64,000 bases of DNA from Clostridia bacterium (lineage in GTDB: Bacteria; Bacillota; Clostridia; Oscillospirales; SIG627). A program made the position numbers and the translations under genes. Position 1 is the first letter of the stretch; each line of letters starts with the position of its first letter. The notes under the pieces are model-generated. The model was not told where the DNA came from. It saw nothing but the letters and a program-made list of their open reading frames with translations, and searched no databases. The DNA is taken from assembly GCA_017440805.1 (NCBI GenBank), contig JAFSGN010000018.1, forward strand, positions 1-64,000, written 5' to 3'. Below, in pieces: positions 8,636 to 15,868 of the stretch.

Positions 8636-9535
8636 ATGTCAGGTCATAAAATTTACGGTCATTTGATTCACGAATATGTTTTGGGCAATTTAGATGAAAA
8701 AACTGCCACACAATTGGAAATAGAAATACAGCAGAATGATGAATTGAAAAAACTGCTGGATGCCGAAAAATTGTACTGTGACAATATAAAATCGGTAGCA
8801 GAACACCTTGAAAACTGTCCCGGAGATTTAAAAAATTCCGTTCTTTCCCGGATTGAAGCGGAGAAAAGACAGCCTGTTATTCATATCCCCGAAAAAAGAC
8901 CTTTCCGTTTTCCCGTTGCAACCGCCGCATCCCTTGTGCTTGTATTTGCCCTTTTATTTGTGTCGAAAAATATAAAACCCGAAACTGCAGATGATATGGC
9001 AGTGCAGGAGTTTTATACCGCCGATTCCGTACTTTTCTACAGTAAAAGTTCCTCTTCCCCCGCAGAAAAAGAAATGATGCTGACTTCAGGCACTGCACCG
9101 GATGCAGCCACACAAGACGAAGAACAACCTGTAAATTATTATATGGACATGGTAACCGATGACTGTGAAGCGGTTGCGGAAAAGAATTTGTCAGCCGAAA
9201 ATCCCGGTAATATGCTGTTTTCGGTACAACCTGATGCTTTACCGGAAAATTCTCTGACTTACGAGTTTCTCATTTTTCTTGTTGAAGAAAAGGGAGAGTC
9301 AATAAACCGTAACGACTTTTCGGGATTTGAAGGTGAAATTGTGGGAAATAACCCCCTTGAATACCGTTACCATATCACCAAAAACTGTTATCTTGTTCTT
9401 TGGGGCGGTACTTCTGACACACCGCCTGAAACCATAAAACTTGTTTCTTCCGCAGATGAGGGCGATTTTATTACTTTTCCCTATGGCGATATAAAAGAAT
9501 TTATTTCCCGTATTGACAGTGATTACAATATATAA
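8636..9535 (+). CDS. putative anti-sigma factor, single-pass membrane protein
   Basis: This 299-residue protein follows the ECF sigma gene. Its N-terminal ~85 residues are cytoplasmic and helical (YGHLIHEYVLGNLDEKTA resembles anti-sigma N-domains) but lack the HxxxCxxC zinc motif of ZAS-type anti-sigma factors. One transmembrane helix lies near residues 97-113 (TAASLVLVFALLFV). About 185 extracytoplasmic residues follow, with an acidic linker and a C-terminal domain of unrecognised fold (KNCYLVLWGGTSDTPPE). The start follows an excellent AAAGGAGGTG. Role as anti-sigma factor is inferred from position and topology, not from a diagnostic motif. Confidence 0.65.
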   Translation: MSGHKIYGHLIHEYVLGNLDEKTATQLEIEIQQNDELKKLLDAEKLYCDNIKSVAEHLENCPGDLKNSVLSRIEAEKRQPVIHIPEKRPFRFPVATAASLVLVFALLFVSKNIKPETADDMAVQEFYTADSVLFYSKSSSSPAEKEMMLTSGTAPDAATQDEEQPVNYYMDMVTDDCEAVAEKNLSAENPGNMLFSVQPDALPENSLTYEFLIFLVEEKGESINRNDFSGFEGEIVGNNPLEYRYHITKNCYLVLWGGTSDTPPETIKLVSSADEGDFITFPYGDIKEFISRIDSDYNI

Positions 9536-9558
9536 TTCTTTTCATTGCTCTTCTCCTT

Positions 9559-9606
9559 AAAACAGAGAGATGCTTTATATTAAAGTGTCTTTCTGTTTTT
9601 ATTTTT
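9559..9606 (+). terminator. intrinsic terminator after the anti-sigma gene
   Basis: A hairpin with a stem of about 19 pairs (some G-T), starting AAAACAGAGAGATGCTTTA and closing at 9599, is followed by a T-rich tract (9594-9606). Confidence 0.8.
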
Positions 9607-9612
9607 GCAGGC

Positions 9613-9690
9613 TTTACTTATTTTAGTAAAACTATTGACAAAATCACTTAATAGTGTTATAATATGCCATAGATTACTAAATATAGTAAT
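9613..9690. promoter_or_regulatory. operator-like palindromes around the 9635-9663 promoter
   Basis: Two perfect inverted repeats share the form TTACT-N6-AGTAA: TTTACT-TATTTT-AGTAAA (9613-9630), just upstream of the -35, and ATTACT-AAATAT-AGTAAT (9673-9690), at the expected start of transcription. A shorter CACT-TAAT-AGTG (9645-9656) sits between -35 and -10. Centres are about 29 and 31 bp apart, near three helical turns. This arrangement suggests cooperative repression; the regulator is unknown. Confidence 0.6.
9635..9663 (+). promoter_or_regulatory. consensus sigma-A promoter for the HTH gene
   Basis: TTGACA (9635-9640), a 17-base spacer and TATAAT (9658-9663) preceded by TGT give a perfect extended -10 promoter. 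It lies 87 bases upstream of the TTG start at 9750 and is embedded in operator-like repeats. Confidence 0.92.
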
Positions 9691-9749
9691 TATTGGTACA
9701 TTATTACATTCGTTCAAACTTGTTTTATATTTCTGCAAAGGAGGAGCAA

Positions 9750-10145
9750 TTGAAACAAAAACAATACCTTGCCGAGCAAATCTCCGAAAAATACGGAAAA
9801 TACTGCACCGAATACAGCATGATAAAAGCGGATTTAAAAAAATCCGCCATGCAGGGAAATATGTGGAGTGCAAGAGAAATTATACTTGAAAAAAGGCTGA
9901 TTGACTGTGAGAATATGATGAGAAAAACAGAGTCGGAAATACACTCTGTACTTGAGCATATCTCCGACTATAAACTTTATAATCTGCTTGAGTCTCGCAT
10001 ATTTATGAGACTCACCTGGGAGGAAATCGCCGTTCTTCTGGAACGGGAACCCCGCACGGTCTACCGCCTTAAGAAAAAGGCATTTGAGGAATTTGAAAAG
10101 ATAGCAACCGAGAAAAATCTGACCGCCTTTTTATTCCCCGGTTAA
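9750..10145 (+). CDS. small helix-turn-helix protein, sigma region 4-like (DUF1492/ArpU-like)
   Basis: This 131-residue protein starts at TTG 9750, with AAAGGAGGAG at ideal distance. An upstream in-frame ATG at 9693 has no ribosome site and would put the operator palindromes next to the start. Residues about 1-80 are charged and helical, probably coiled coil. Residues about 88-118 form a helix-turn-helix (LTWEEIAVLLEREPRTVYRL) like sigma region 4 or phage DUF1492 regulators. It stands alone between a terminator and the convergent cdaR gene. Function is unknown; autoregulation through the flanking palindromes is a reasonable guess. DUF1492-like genes are common on mobile elements, but no other mobile gene is seen nearby. 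Confidence 0.7.
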   Translation: MKQKQYLAEQISEKYGKYCTEYSMIKADLKKSAMQGNMWSAREIILEKRLIDCENMMRKTESEIHSVLEHISDYKLYNLLESRIFMRLTWEEIAVLLEREPRTVYRLKKKAFEEFEKIATEKNLTAFLFPG

Positions 10146-10151
10146 TTTTTA

Positions 10152-11435
10152 TTACTCAAACTCCACTCCCACAGTAAGACTGTACTTTCCCGAAGCAAAT
10201 ATTTTGGGGTTATTTGTACTTACCGTAACATCTCTCTTATATTCTCCCGGCTCACCCACGGTAGACAGGTCTATGCTGAGAGAAATATCCTGTGCGGAAA
10301 TCTGCTCCAGTTCCTGTTTTTCGGCTGAACGCAGTTCGATATACAAAATTCCCTTGCTCTTTATATCGTAGGTTGCACCCTCTTTTCCGCCTACAATCTT
10401 GACATCGGTCTCGGAAAGATACACAGGTATTGTCTTCTTTATTCCCCGTATTTCAGGGTCCAGGGTAACCTCCACTCTGATGGTGTCATAATCTGCAAAC
10501 TCAACATCGTCATTAACGCTTGAAAGAAGAATTTCAAAAGTTGACACATCGGTTATTTCCCTGGGGTCTACCGTGCCTACCACAAGTTTATCGCTCATTG
10601 CATCAATATATGATGCCTCGCCGTATACCGACAGTATATCAGGTTCAAAGTTTACCGTAAAATACTCTGCGGGAATACTCTGGTCGCTGAAGCGGACACT
10701 GGGTGTAAGAAATTTCTGCTTATACACAGGAAGAGAAACCTTAACCGAATTTGTATTGGTTTTAAGGTATGGGTTTGTAATTTCGTTCCCCGCCTCGTCT
10801 ACCAGTTTTATACTGCCCACCGCTTCCATGGATTTGGAAACCTTGCCGAAATCCACCTCGGTAACCGCACGGTGTACTTTTTCAACAATTGTGGCAGGGC
10901 CTGAAATCTTTACTGTTCCGGGGCTTACAACCGCTTCACCCAGAACAAAATTTTCTTCCTTGCTGTAACTTATCTGGGGAATACACTCCACATTTCTCTG
11001 CAGAGTGGTGTCCACATATACCTCAAGAGTTGTAGGCTCGTATGCAAGAACCTTGTATCCGCCCTTGGTGGTAATGCTTACAGGCAGAATGTGTTCTCCC
11101 GGAATGGACACTGCCGAAACATCCACAGTTGCTATAACATCGGAATTTTTCATACGGTTTATATCGCTTTGCTTACCTGCAAGAGTGACACTCACCACTC
11201 CGTCATATCCCGAGATTACCGAAAATCCGTTGACGGTAAGCATTTCTTCAACCCCCGAAATATTTATGGGGATGTAATCAAACACTCTCTCAAATGTGGG
11301 ATTTTCAACTCTTATAACATAAAACCAGAGAATTATTGCCAGAAGAAGAGCGCACAGACGGGCAACAAAGTTTCCCGGTTGTTTTTTATTTTCGTTTTTT
11401 TCGCCCGCCGGCGTTTTATTTTCTGTGTAAGCCAT
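10152..11435 (-). CDS. cdaR: CdaR (YbbR-domain) regulator of diadenylate cyclase
   Basis: This 427-residue protein has one N-terminal transmembrane helix (ARLCALLLAIILWFYVIRVE, residues about 30-48), then several YbbR-type repeats outside the membrane. The FERVFDYIPINISG stretch starts the first repeat. CdaR binds and modulates the membrane cyclase CdaA. ATG at 11435 follows GTGAGGA; an in-frame GTG at 11447 lies inside that site. It follows cdaA by a few bases. glmM, the usual third gene of the operon, is absent. It converges on the HTH gene with only 6 bases between stops and no clear terminator. Confidence 0.93.
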   Translation of the reverse strand: MAYTENKTPAGEKNENKKQPGNFVARLCALLLAIILWFYVIRVENPTFERVFDYIPINISGVEEMLTVNGFSVISGYDGVVSVTLAGKQSDINRMKNSDVIATVDVSAVSIPGEHILPVSITTKGGYKVLAYEPTTLEVYVDTTLQRNVECIPQISYSKEENFVLGEAVVSPGTVKISGPATIVEKVHRAVTEVDFGKVSKSMEAVGSIKLVDEAGNEITNPYLKTNTNSVKVSLPVYKQKFLTPSVRFSDQSIPAEYFTVNFEPDILSVYGEASYIDAMSDKLVVGTVDPREITDVSTFEILLSSVNDDVEFADYDTIRVEVTLDPEIRGIKKTIPVYLSETDVKIVGGKEGATYDIKSKGILYIELRSAEKQELEQISAQDISLSIDLSTVGEPGEYKRDVTVSTNNPKIFASGKYSLTVGVEFE

Positions 11436-11450
11436 GTTTTTCCTCACAAA

Positions 11451-12356
11451 TCACTTCTTAATGAATCCCTTGATTTTATTTATAATTTCAGCAATCTTTT
11501 CATTTTCCGTGCCTGTTGCTTCCTTGTCCTTGTGCCCGTTTTTCTTTAAAAGCGACGCGTCAACCATCCGCTTCACAAGTTCTGCACGAAGAGAATAACG
11601 GTTAAATCCCCTCTCGAGTTTTCCGTTCTGTGCAACAGATATATTTCCTGTTTCCTCCGAAACCACAATTACCAGAGCATCACTGTTTTCGCTTATACCG
11701 ATGGCTGCTCTGTGTCTTGTTCCCAAATCCTTTACTATTCCGCTGTTGGTTGACAGAGGAAGAAAGCATCCGCAGGCAAGAATACGGTTGTCTCTTACTA
11801 TCATTGCGCCGTCGTGAAGAGGCGCTTTATTGAAAAAGATGTTTTTAATAAGAAATGTTGAAATTTCGCCGTCTACAACAACACCGCTTTTTACCTCGTC
11901 GCCAAGGCGGGTACTGCGTTCCAGTACCATCAAAGCACCTGTTTTTTCGTTGGAAAGTTCCTGGGCTGCCTTTGCAATTTCGTCAAGAACCTCAAGTGTA
12001 TTCTGAAGTTCCTTCTGCTCACCCAGACGGTTGAGGCGGTTGAGGGAATCTCCCCCCATTTTTTCCAGCATACTTCTGAGTTCAGGCTGGAAAACAATAA
12101 AAATGGCAAGCATACCCACCTGAACAACATTCTGCACAAGAAAACTCAGGGTTTTCATGTTGAGAAAACTGCTTACAACCAGAATAAGAAGTATAAATAC
12201 AACTCCCGACGCAAGTTTTCCTGCCCTGCGGTCACGGATAAATATGTAGATGTAGTAGAAAATTACCGCCACAATCAATATATCAATCACATCGTTAATT
12301 CCCATTCCCGAGAACTGATTAACGATATACATAAAAGCGTCTTTTAAATACCCCAT
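11451..12356 (-). CDS. cdaA: diadenylate cyclase CdaA (c-di-AMP synthase)
   Basis: This 301-residue membrane enzyme makes c-di-AMP from two ATP, controlling potassium and osmolyte transport and cell-wall homeostasis. Three N-terminal membrane helices occupy about residues 10-90. The DAC (DisA_N) domain follows with catalytic motifs DGAMIV (near 182) and LGTRHRAAIG (near 211). A charged C-terminal tail of about 30 residues resembles other CdaA proteins. Start ATG is preceded by AAAGGTGGCGGAG, and a promoter lies at 12395-12423. cdaR follows directly. Confidence 0.97.
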   Translation of the reverse strand: MGYLKDAFMYIVNQFSGMGINDVIDILIVAVIFYYIYIFIRDRRAGKLASGVVFILLILVVSSFLNMKTLSFLVQNVVQVGMLAIFIVFQPELRSMLEKMGGDSLNRLNRLGEQKELQNTLEVLDEIAKAAQELSNEKTGALMVLERSTRLGDEVKSGVVVDGEISTFLIKNIFFNKAPLHDGAMIVRDNRILACGCFLPLSTNSGIVKDLGTRHRAAIGISENSDALVIVVSEETGNISVAQNGKLERGFNRYSLRAELVKRMVDASLLKKNGHKDKEATGTENEKIAEIINKIKGFIKK

Positions 12357-12394
12357 ATTTCTCCGCCACCTTTCCGTTTTTCCGTTATATATAT

Positions 12395-12423
12395 ATTATA
12401 CACATAACTTTCGCAAAAATCAA
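12395..12423 (-). promoter_or_regulatory. promoter for cdaA-cdaR
   Basis: On the minus strand TTGATT (12418-12423), 17-base spacer, then TATAAT (12395-12400) with TGTG just upstream. Transcription would start near 12388, about 32 bases before the cdaA ATG. Confidence 0.8.
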
Positions 12424-12489
12424 GAGTAAACAGGGGTAAAATATACAAATTTTCCTCCCTTGTTTTAAACTTTTACAATCTTTTTTTCT

Positions 12490-13626
12490 TTACAAATAAT
12501 TTCTGATGCATTTCCACAGATATTCGCTGTCTGACGGAGTATTGAACCATCCGAAAGAGGCCCTTACACCGCCGTCTTTTCCGGTACCCAGAGCCTTATG
12601 GCAAAGAGGGGCACAGTGCAGACCGCTTCTCACCGAAATTCCGCATCTGTCAAGCATTTCCGCCGTTTTAAAACTCTCTTTCCCCTCAATATTGAACAGT
12701 ACAATATTTCCGTGGCAACTATACAGAGTTACCCCCTTTGTGTTGCCTAAAAGTTCCCTTAATCTCTGTGCCGCGCGGGTGCTGCGGAAATTTAACTCCT
12801 CTATCCCCGCTTTTTTCAGAAAATCTATACCCGCACCCATGGAGAGTATGGGGGCAAAAGGCAAAGTTCCCGCCTCCAGTCTTTCGGGAAGACTGTCGGG
12901 CATCTGTTTTTTTACGGAATATATTCCGCTTCCTCCCATCAGGACAGGATTGATTTTCTCCGTGAAGTTGTCACCTACAATCAATGCACCTCCGCCACAG
13001 ATACCCAGAAGCCCCTTATGAGAGGGAACACATAGCATATCTATGCAGTTTTCCGTCATATTTATTCCGTAATGCCCCGCTGCCTGTGCTCCGTCGACTA
13101 TAAAGATAATCCCTTTTTCACGGCAAACCCTGCCTATTTTCTTAAGTGGCAAAAGCGAACCCGTCACATTTGAACAGGCGGTCAGAACAACTGCTCCGCA
13201 ATCCCGGTCTATTTTCCTTATAACCTCTTCTCCGAACTTGTCGGTATTGTTAAAATCGGGAGTCAGAAAAACCGTTTTTACCCCGTATTTTTCTTCAAGA
13301 GCATACAGCGGTCTTAAAACCGAATTATGCTCCATAACCGAGGAAATAACCGTCTTTTTTCTTTGCCCGGCAGTGTTTACGGCAATATTGAGAGCATGGG
13401 TGGTGTTTTGGGTAAAAATAACATTTTCCGCTTTGGAAATACCAAACATTCCGGCTGTTTTTTCCCTTACCTCATACACCGCTTTCTGTGCAGAAACCGA
13501 CAGAAAATGTCCGCTTCTGCCGGGGTTTGCACAATAGTTTTCCATTGTTTTCATAACCGCCTTTTTTACATTATCGGGCTTTTTTCCGCTGGTTGCCGCG
13601 TTGTCCAGATAAACAATTTTTTTCAT
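12490..13626 (-). CDS. cysteine desulfurase family protein (class V aminotransferase, NifS/SufS-like)
   Basis: This 378-residue PLP enzyme would mobilise sulfur (or selenium) from cysteine (or selenocysteine). Visible motifs: YLDNAATSGKKP at the N-terminus, FTQNTTHALN (near 72), VDGAQAAGHYGI (PLP Asp and His region, near 178), PSHKGLLG with the Schiff-base Lys (near 208), and RSGLHCAPLCHKALG with the active-site Cys near 338. It overlaps the upstream DUF3343 gene by 4 bases (ATGA), which implies coupled translation. A DUF3343 plus desulfurase pair suggests sulfur or selenium transfer rather than bulk Fe-S assembly (inference); no scaffold gene is nearby. Confidence 0.93.
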   Translation of the reverse strand: MKKIVYLDNAATSGKKPDNVKKAVMKTMENYCANPGRSGHFLSVSAQKAVYEVREKTAGMFGISKAENVIFTQNTTHALNIAVNTAGQRKKTVISSVMEHNSVLRPLYALEEKYGVKTVFLTPDFNNTDKFGEEVIRKIDRDCGAVVLTACSNVTGSLLPLKKIGRVCREKGIIFIVDGAQAAGHYGINMTENCIDMLCVPSHKGLLGICGGGALIVGDNFTEKINPVLMGGSGIYSVKKQMPDSLPERLEAGTLPFAPILSMGAGIDFLKKAGIEELNFRSTRAAQRLRELLGNTKGVTLYSCHGNIVLFNIEGKESFKTAEMLDRCGISVRSGLHCAPLCHKALGTGKDGGVRASFGWFNTPSDSEYLWKCIRNYL

Positions 13627-13835
13627 TGTTTCAAAAGGTTTATTTTTATTCCCGAATTTGCAAGAATATCCATAACTCTCGTTTTGTCGCTCTCATTTAT
13701 CTCAACGCCCCATCCGCACCCCATATCTTCCGATACGGTTCGGCGGACTATTCTGTTTTTTATGCCCATACTGTCTAAAATTTTGCCCGACTTTGACGCG
13801 TATGTTGCAGAGCCGGTACCAATAAATAAACTCAA
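13623..13835 (-). CDS. DUF3343-like putative sulfur/selenium carrier
   Basis: This 70-residue protein starts at TTG 13835 with AGAGGTGAT three bases upstream. A longer open frame to 13907 lacks a ribosome site. It begins SLFIGTGSATYASKSGKIL and has DMGCGWGVEI near the middle, where DUF3343 proteins carry a conserved Cys-Gly. Family members are proposed Se/S carriers, often beside desulfurases. The 4-base overlap with the desulfurase gene supports that role. Assignment to DUF3343 is by recognition of size, Cys-Gly motif and neighbour, not a database search. Confidence 0.75.
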   Translation of the reverse strand: MSLFIGTGSATYASKSGKILDSMGIKNRIVRRTVSEDMGCGWGVEINESDKTRVMDILANSGIKINLLKQ

Positions 13836-13915
13836 AAAATCACCTCTTGGTACAGTATATTCCCCACACCTGTCAAGTGAAACAAAAAAATTTACAACTC
13901 CATCCATATTTATTA

Positions 13916-13944
13916 TTGAATTTTAATATATTTTCTGATATAAT
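13916..13944 (+). promoter_or_regulatory. promoter for dnaA
   Basis: TTGAAT (13916-13921), 17-base spacer, TATAAT (13939-13944) preceded by TGA: an extended -10 sigma-A promoter. It lies about 98 bases upstream of the dnaA ATG. No consensus DnaA box is seen in the 200 bases between DUF3343 and dnaA. Confidence 0.82.
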
Positions 13945-14041
13945 ATATTTAACTATATTTATATATATAATAATTAATAAAGAATTTTCGGATTTTCCGT
14001 TTAATTTTGTCTTTTCAAAGAAAGGAATTGCAATAAAATTT

Positions 14042-15529
14042 ATGAACTCGCTGAAAGATTTATGGAACAGAATACTGGACTGTATTATAAGCAAAAATAA
14101 ATACACCGAGGCAACCTATAACCTTTGGTTCAAGGAACTCATTCTTTACAAACTCAACAGTACCACTGCCTATATCGCGGTAGAACATAAGTTCCGTTCG
14201 GACATCATAAAAGGCAGATACATTGGTGATATAAAAGAGGGTATGGAAGAAATTCTGGGCTTCCCGGTTGAAATTGAACTTTTTATTGCCGAGGATATGT
14301 TCAAGCCGGATATCGACCTTGACAAAATGCTGGAAGAGGCATTTTCAAATTACATAACCCAGAAAGTAAACGGAGCAACCGACCTTTCTCCCGAAATCCA
14401 CACCGAATCTTCTGCGGCAAAACAGGAAGAGCCGGCATATGACGAGTTTGCGGAGCAGGAAGAAGAAACAACCACGCACTCCATCGAAAGCCTGGGAGTA
14501 AGAATAAATCCCGAATATACATTTGACAAATTCGTTGTGGGTTCAACAAACAAATTTGCCTACAATGCTTGTCTGAATGTTGCAGATTTTCCGTCACAGA
14601 ACTACAACCCCCTTTACATATACGGTGCATCGGGACTGGGAAAAACCCACCTTCTGTACGCCATAGCAAACCATGTGGCAAAAAAACATCCAGGTTTCAA
14701 CGCCCTTTATGTACGGGGAGAAGATTTTGCAAACGAACTTATAGACAACATCTCCACAAAACGCCCCATGAGTTATTTCCGTGACAAATACCGCACGGTA
14801 GATATGATTCTTATTGACGATATCCACTTTATTGCGGGTAAAGTCAGCAGTCAGGAAGAATTTTTTCACACCTTCAATGCTCTTCACGAACAGCAGAAAC
14901 AGATAGTACTTTCCAGCGACCTTCCCCCAAAAGAACTGAAAACCCTTGAAGAACGCCTGAAAACCAGGTTTGAATGGGGACTTATGGTAGACATTCAGCC
15001 GCCGGATATGGAACTGCGAATGGCAATACTCAAAAACAAAGCCCGTTCCTACGGCACGGAACTTTCGGATGACATACTTATGTTCCTTGCGGAAAATGTA
15101 AAAAATAATATCCGTCAACTTGAAGGTGCCGTAAGAAAGATAAATGCCTACTGTCTGTTAAGCGGTTCAAAAATAACTCTTGACAAGGTAAAAGAACTGG
15201 TTGACGACCTGTTTGTAAACGAACTTCCCCCAAACTATGCCTTTGACAAGGTTATGGAAATGGTATGTTCAAGATACGGCGTTACAACCGACGATATATT
15301 GAGTTCAAAAAGAAACCAGGAAATTGTTCATGCCCGCCATGTCTGCATATACTATATGCGTACAACCCTTGATATGACCTTCCCGGCCATAGGAAAGAAA
15401 CTCAATATGCATCATTCCACCGTAATGACAGGAAACCAGAAAATCGAAGGCAGAATTAAATCCAACTCCGCTTTTGAGGCTGAAATAAAGGAACTTGAAA
15501 AGGAAATTCAGAGAGCAATTTCAAATTAA
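14042..15529 (+). CDS. dnaA: chromosomal replication initiator DnaA
   Basis: This 495-residue AAA+ initiator binds DnaA boxes and melts oriC. Domain I is at about residues 1-90 (LKDLWNRILDC, YNLWFKEL). A long acidic domain II linker covers about 100-160. The AAA+ domain III has GASGLGKTHLLYAIANH (Walker A) and MILIDDIHFIAGK (Walker B). Domain IV carries the DNA-binding helix-turn-helix (SSKRNQEIVHARHVCIYYMR, MHHSTVMTGNQKIEG). It is somewhat longer than the usual ~450 residues because of domain II. ATG 14042 starts the conserved N-terminus; AAAGGA lies rather far upstream (about 15 bases). An open extension to 13847 is not supported. Confidence 0.98.
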   Translation: MNSLKDLWNRILDCIISKNKYTEATYNLWFKELILYKLNSTTAYIAVEHKFRSDIIKGRYIGDIKEGMEEILGFPVEIELFIAEDMFKPDIDLDKMLEEAFSNYITQKVNGATDLSPEIHTESSAAKQEEPAYDEFAEQEEETTTHSIESLGVRINPEYTFDKFVVGSTNKFAYNACLNVADFPSQNYNPLYIYGASGLGKTHLLYAIANHVAKKHPGFNALYVRGEDFANELIDNISTKRPMSYFRDKYRTVDMILIDDIHFIAGKVSSQEEFFHTFNALHEQQKQIVLSSDLPPKELKTLEERLKTRFEWGLMVDIQPPDMELRMAILKNKARSYGTELSDDILMFLAENVKNNIRQLEGAVRKINAYCLLSGSKITLDKVKELVDDLFVNELPPNYAFDKVMEMVCSRYGVTTDDILSSKRNQEIVHARHVCIYYMRTTLDMTFPAIGKKLNMHHSTVMTGNQKIEGRIKSNSAFEAEIKELEKEIQRAISN

Positions 15530-15647
15530 TCCGCAAACTTTTCCGAAAATTTTCCTCATCTGTCCGAAAAAAATCCGAATAAATTCCATATTTTAAACAT
15601 TTTTTCCTCCCGGATTTTCAAAAATTTTCCGAACAATTATCAAAATT

Positions 15648-15656
15648 TTATCCACA
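15648..15656 (+). other. DnaA box, perfect consensus
   Basis: TTATCCACA matches the DnaA box consensus in all nine positions and lies in the dnaA-dnaN gap, 126 bases before the trinucleotide array. Confidence 0.9.
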
Positions 15657-15730
15657 CAGCCAGAAGGAAAACAATCCGAAAAGTACACTACACTTTCTCA
15701 TATATATTTCCAACACACATAACACCGCAT

Positions 15731-15768
15731 TTATACGCAAAAAATCTCTGTTTTTCGACTTTTCCGCA
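15731..15768 (+). other. pair of weaker DnaA boxes next to the unwinding element
   Basis: TTATACGCA (15731-15739) and TTTTCCGCA (15760-15768) each match the consensus in seven of nine positions and lie in the same orientation, 29 bp apart. The second ends 13 bases before the first trinucleotide. They would be the boxes that load DnaA onto the single strand (inference by analogy with B. subtilis). Confidence 0.6.
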
Positions 15769-15781
15769 CATTCAGCACACA

Positions 15782-15828
15782 CTACTACTATTACTGCTAC
15801 TATATTTTATTATTATTTTATTATATAA
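15782..15828 (+). other. DnaA-trio array and AT-rich DNA unwinding element
   Basis: Seven consecutive triplets, CTA CTA CTA TTA CTG CTA CTA (15782-15802), have the complement 3'-GAT-type repeats of the DnaA-trio. They are followed by about 25 bases of pure A/T. This order equals the basal origin unwinding system of B. subtilis. Confidence 0.85.
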
Positions 15829-15868
15829 GGGATAAAACACTCTCTTAGACTGAAAGAAAGGATTTGCC

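Larger units (their letters stand above)
15530..15868. other. oriC: replication origin oriC (dnaA-dnaN intergenic region)
   Basis: The 339-bp non-coding stretch between dnaA and dnaN has origin architecture. It holds one perfect DnaA box (TTATCCACA, 15648-15656), two 7-of-9 boxes (TTATACGCA 15731-15739; TTTTCCGCA 15760-15768), and a TAATCCGCA over the dnaA stop (15527-15535). Five TCCGAA motifs lie between 15539 and 15680. A trinucleotide array (15782-15802) runs straight into an AT-only stretch to about 15826. This matches the B. subtilis basal unwinding layout of boxes, DnaA-trios and AT-rich DNA (established knowledge). Confidence 0.9.

Noticed and set aside
13847-14041. 65-codon N-terminal extension of dnaA
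   Set aside because: It contains the dnaA promoter and overlaps the DUF3343 ribosome site; known DnaA starts align with 14042.
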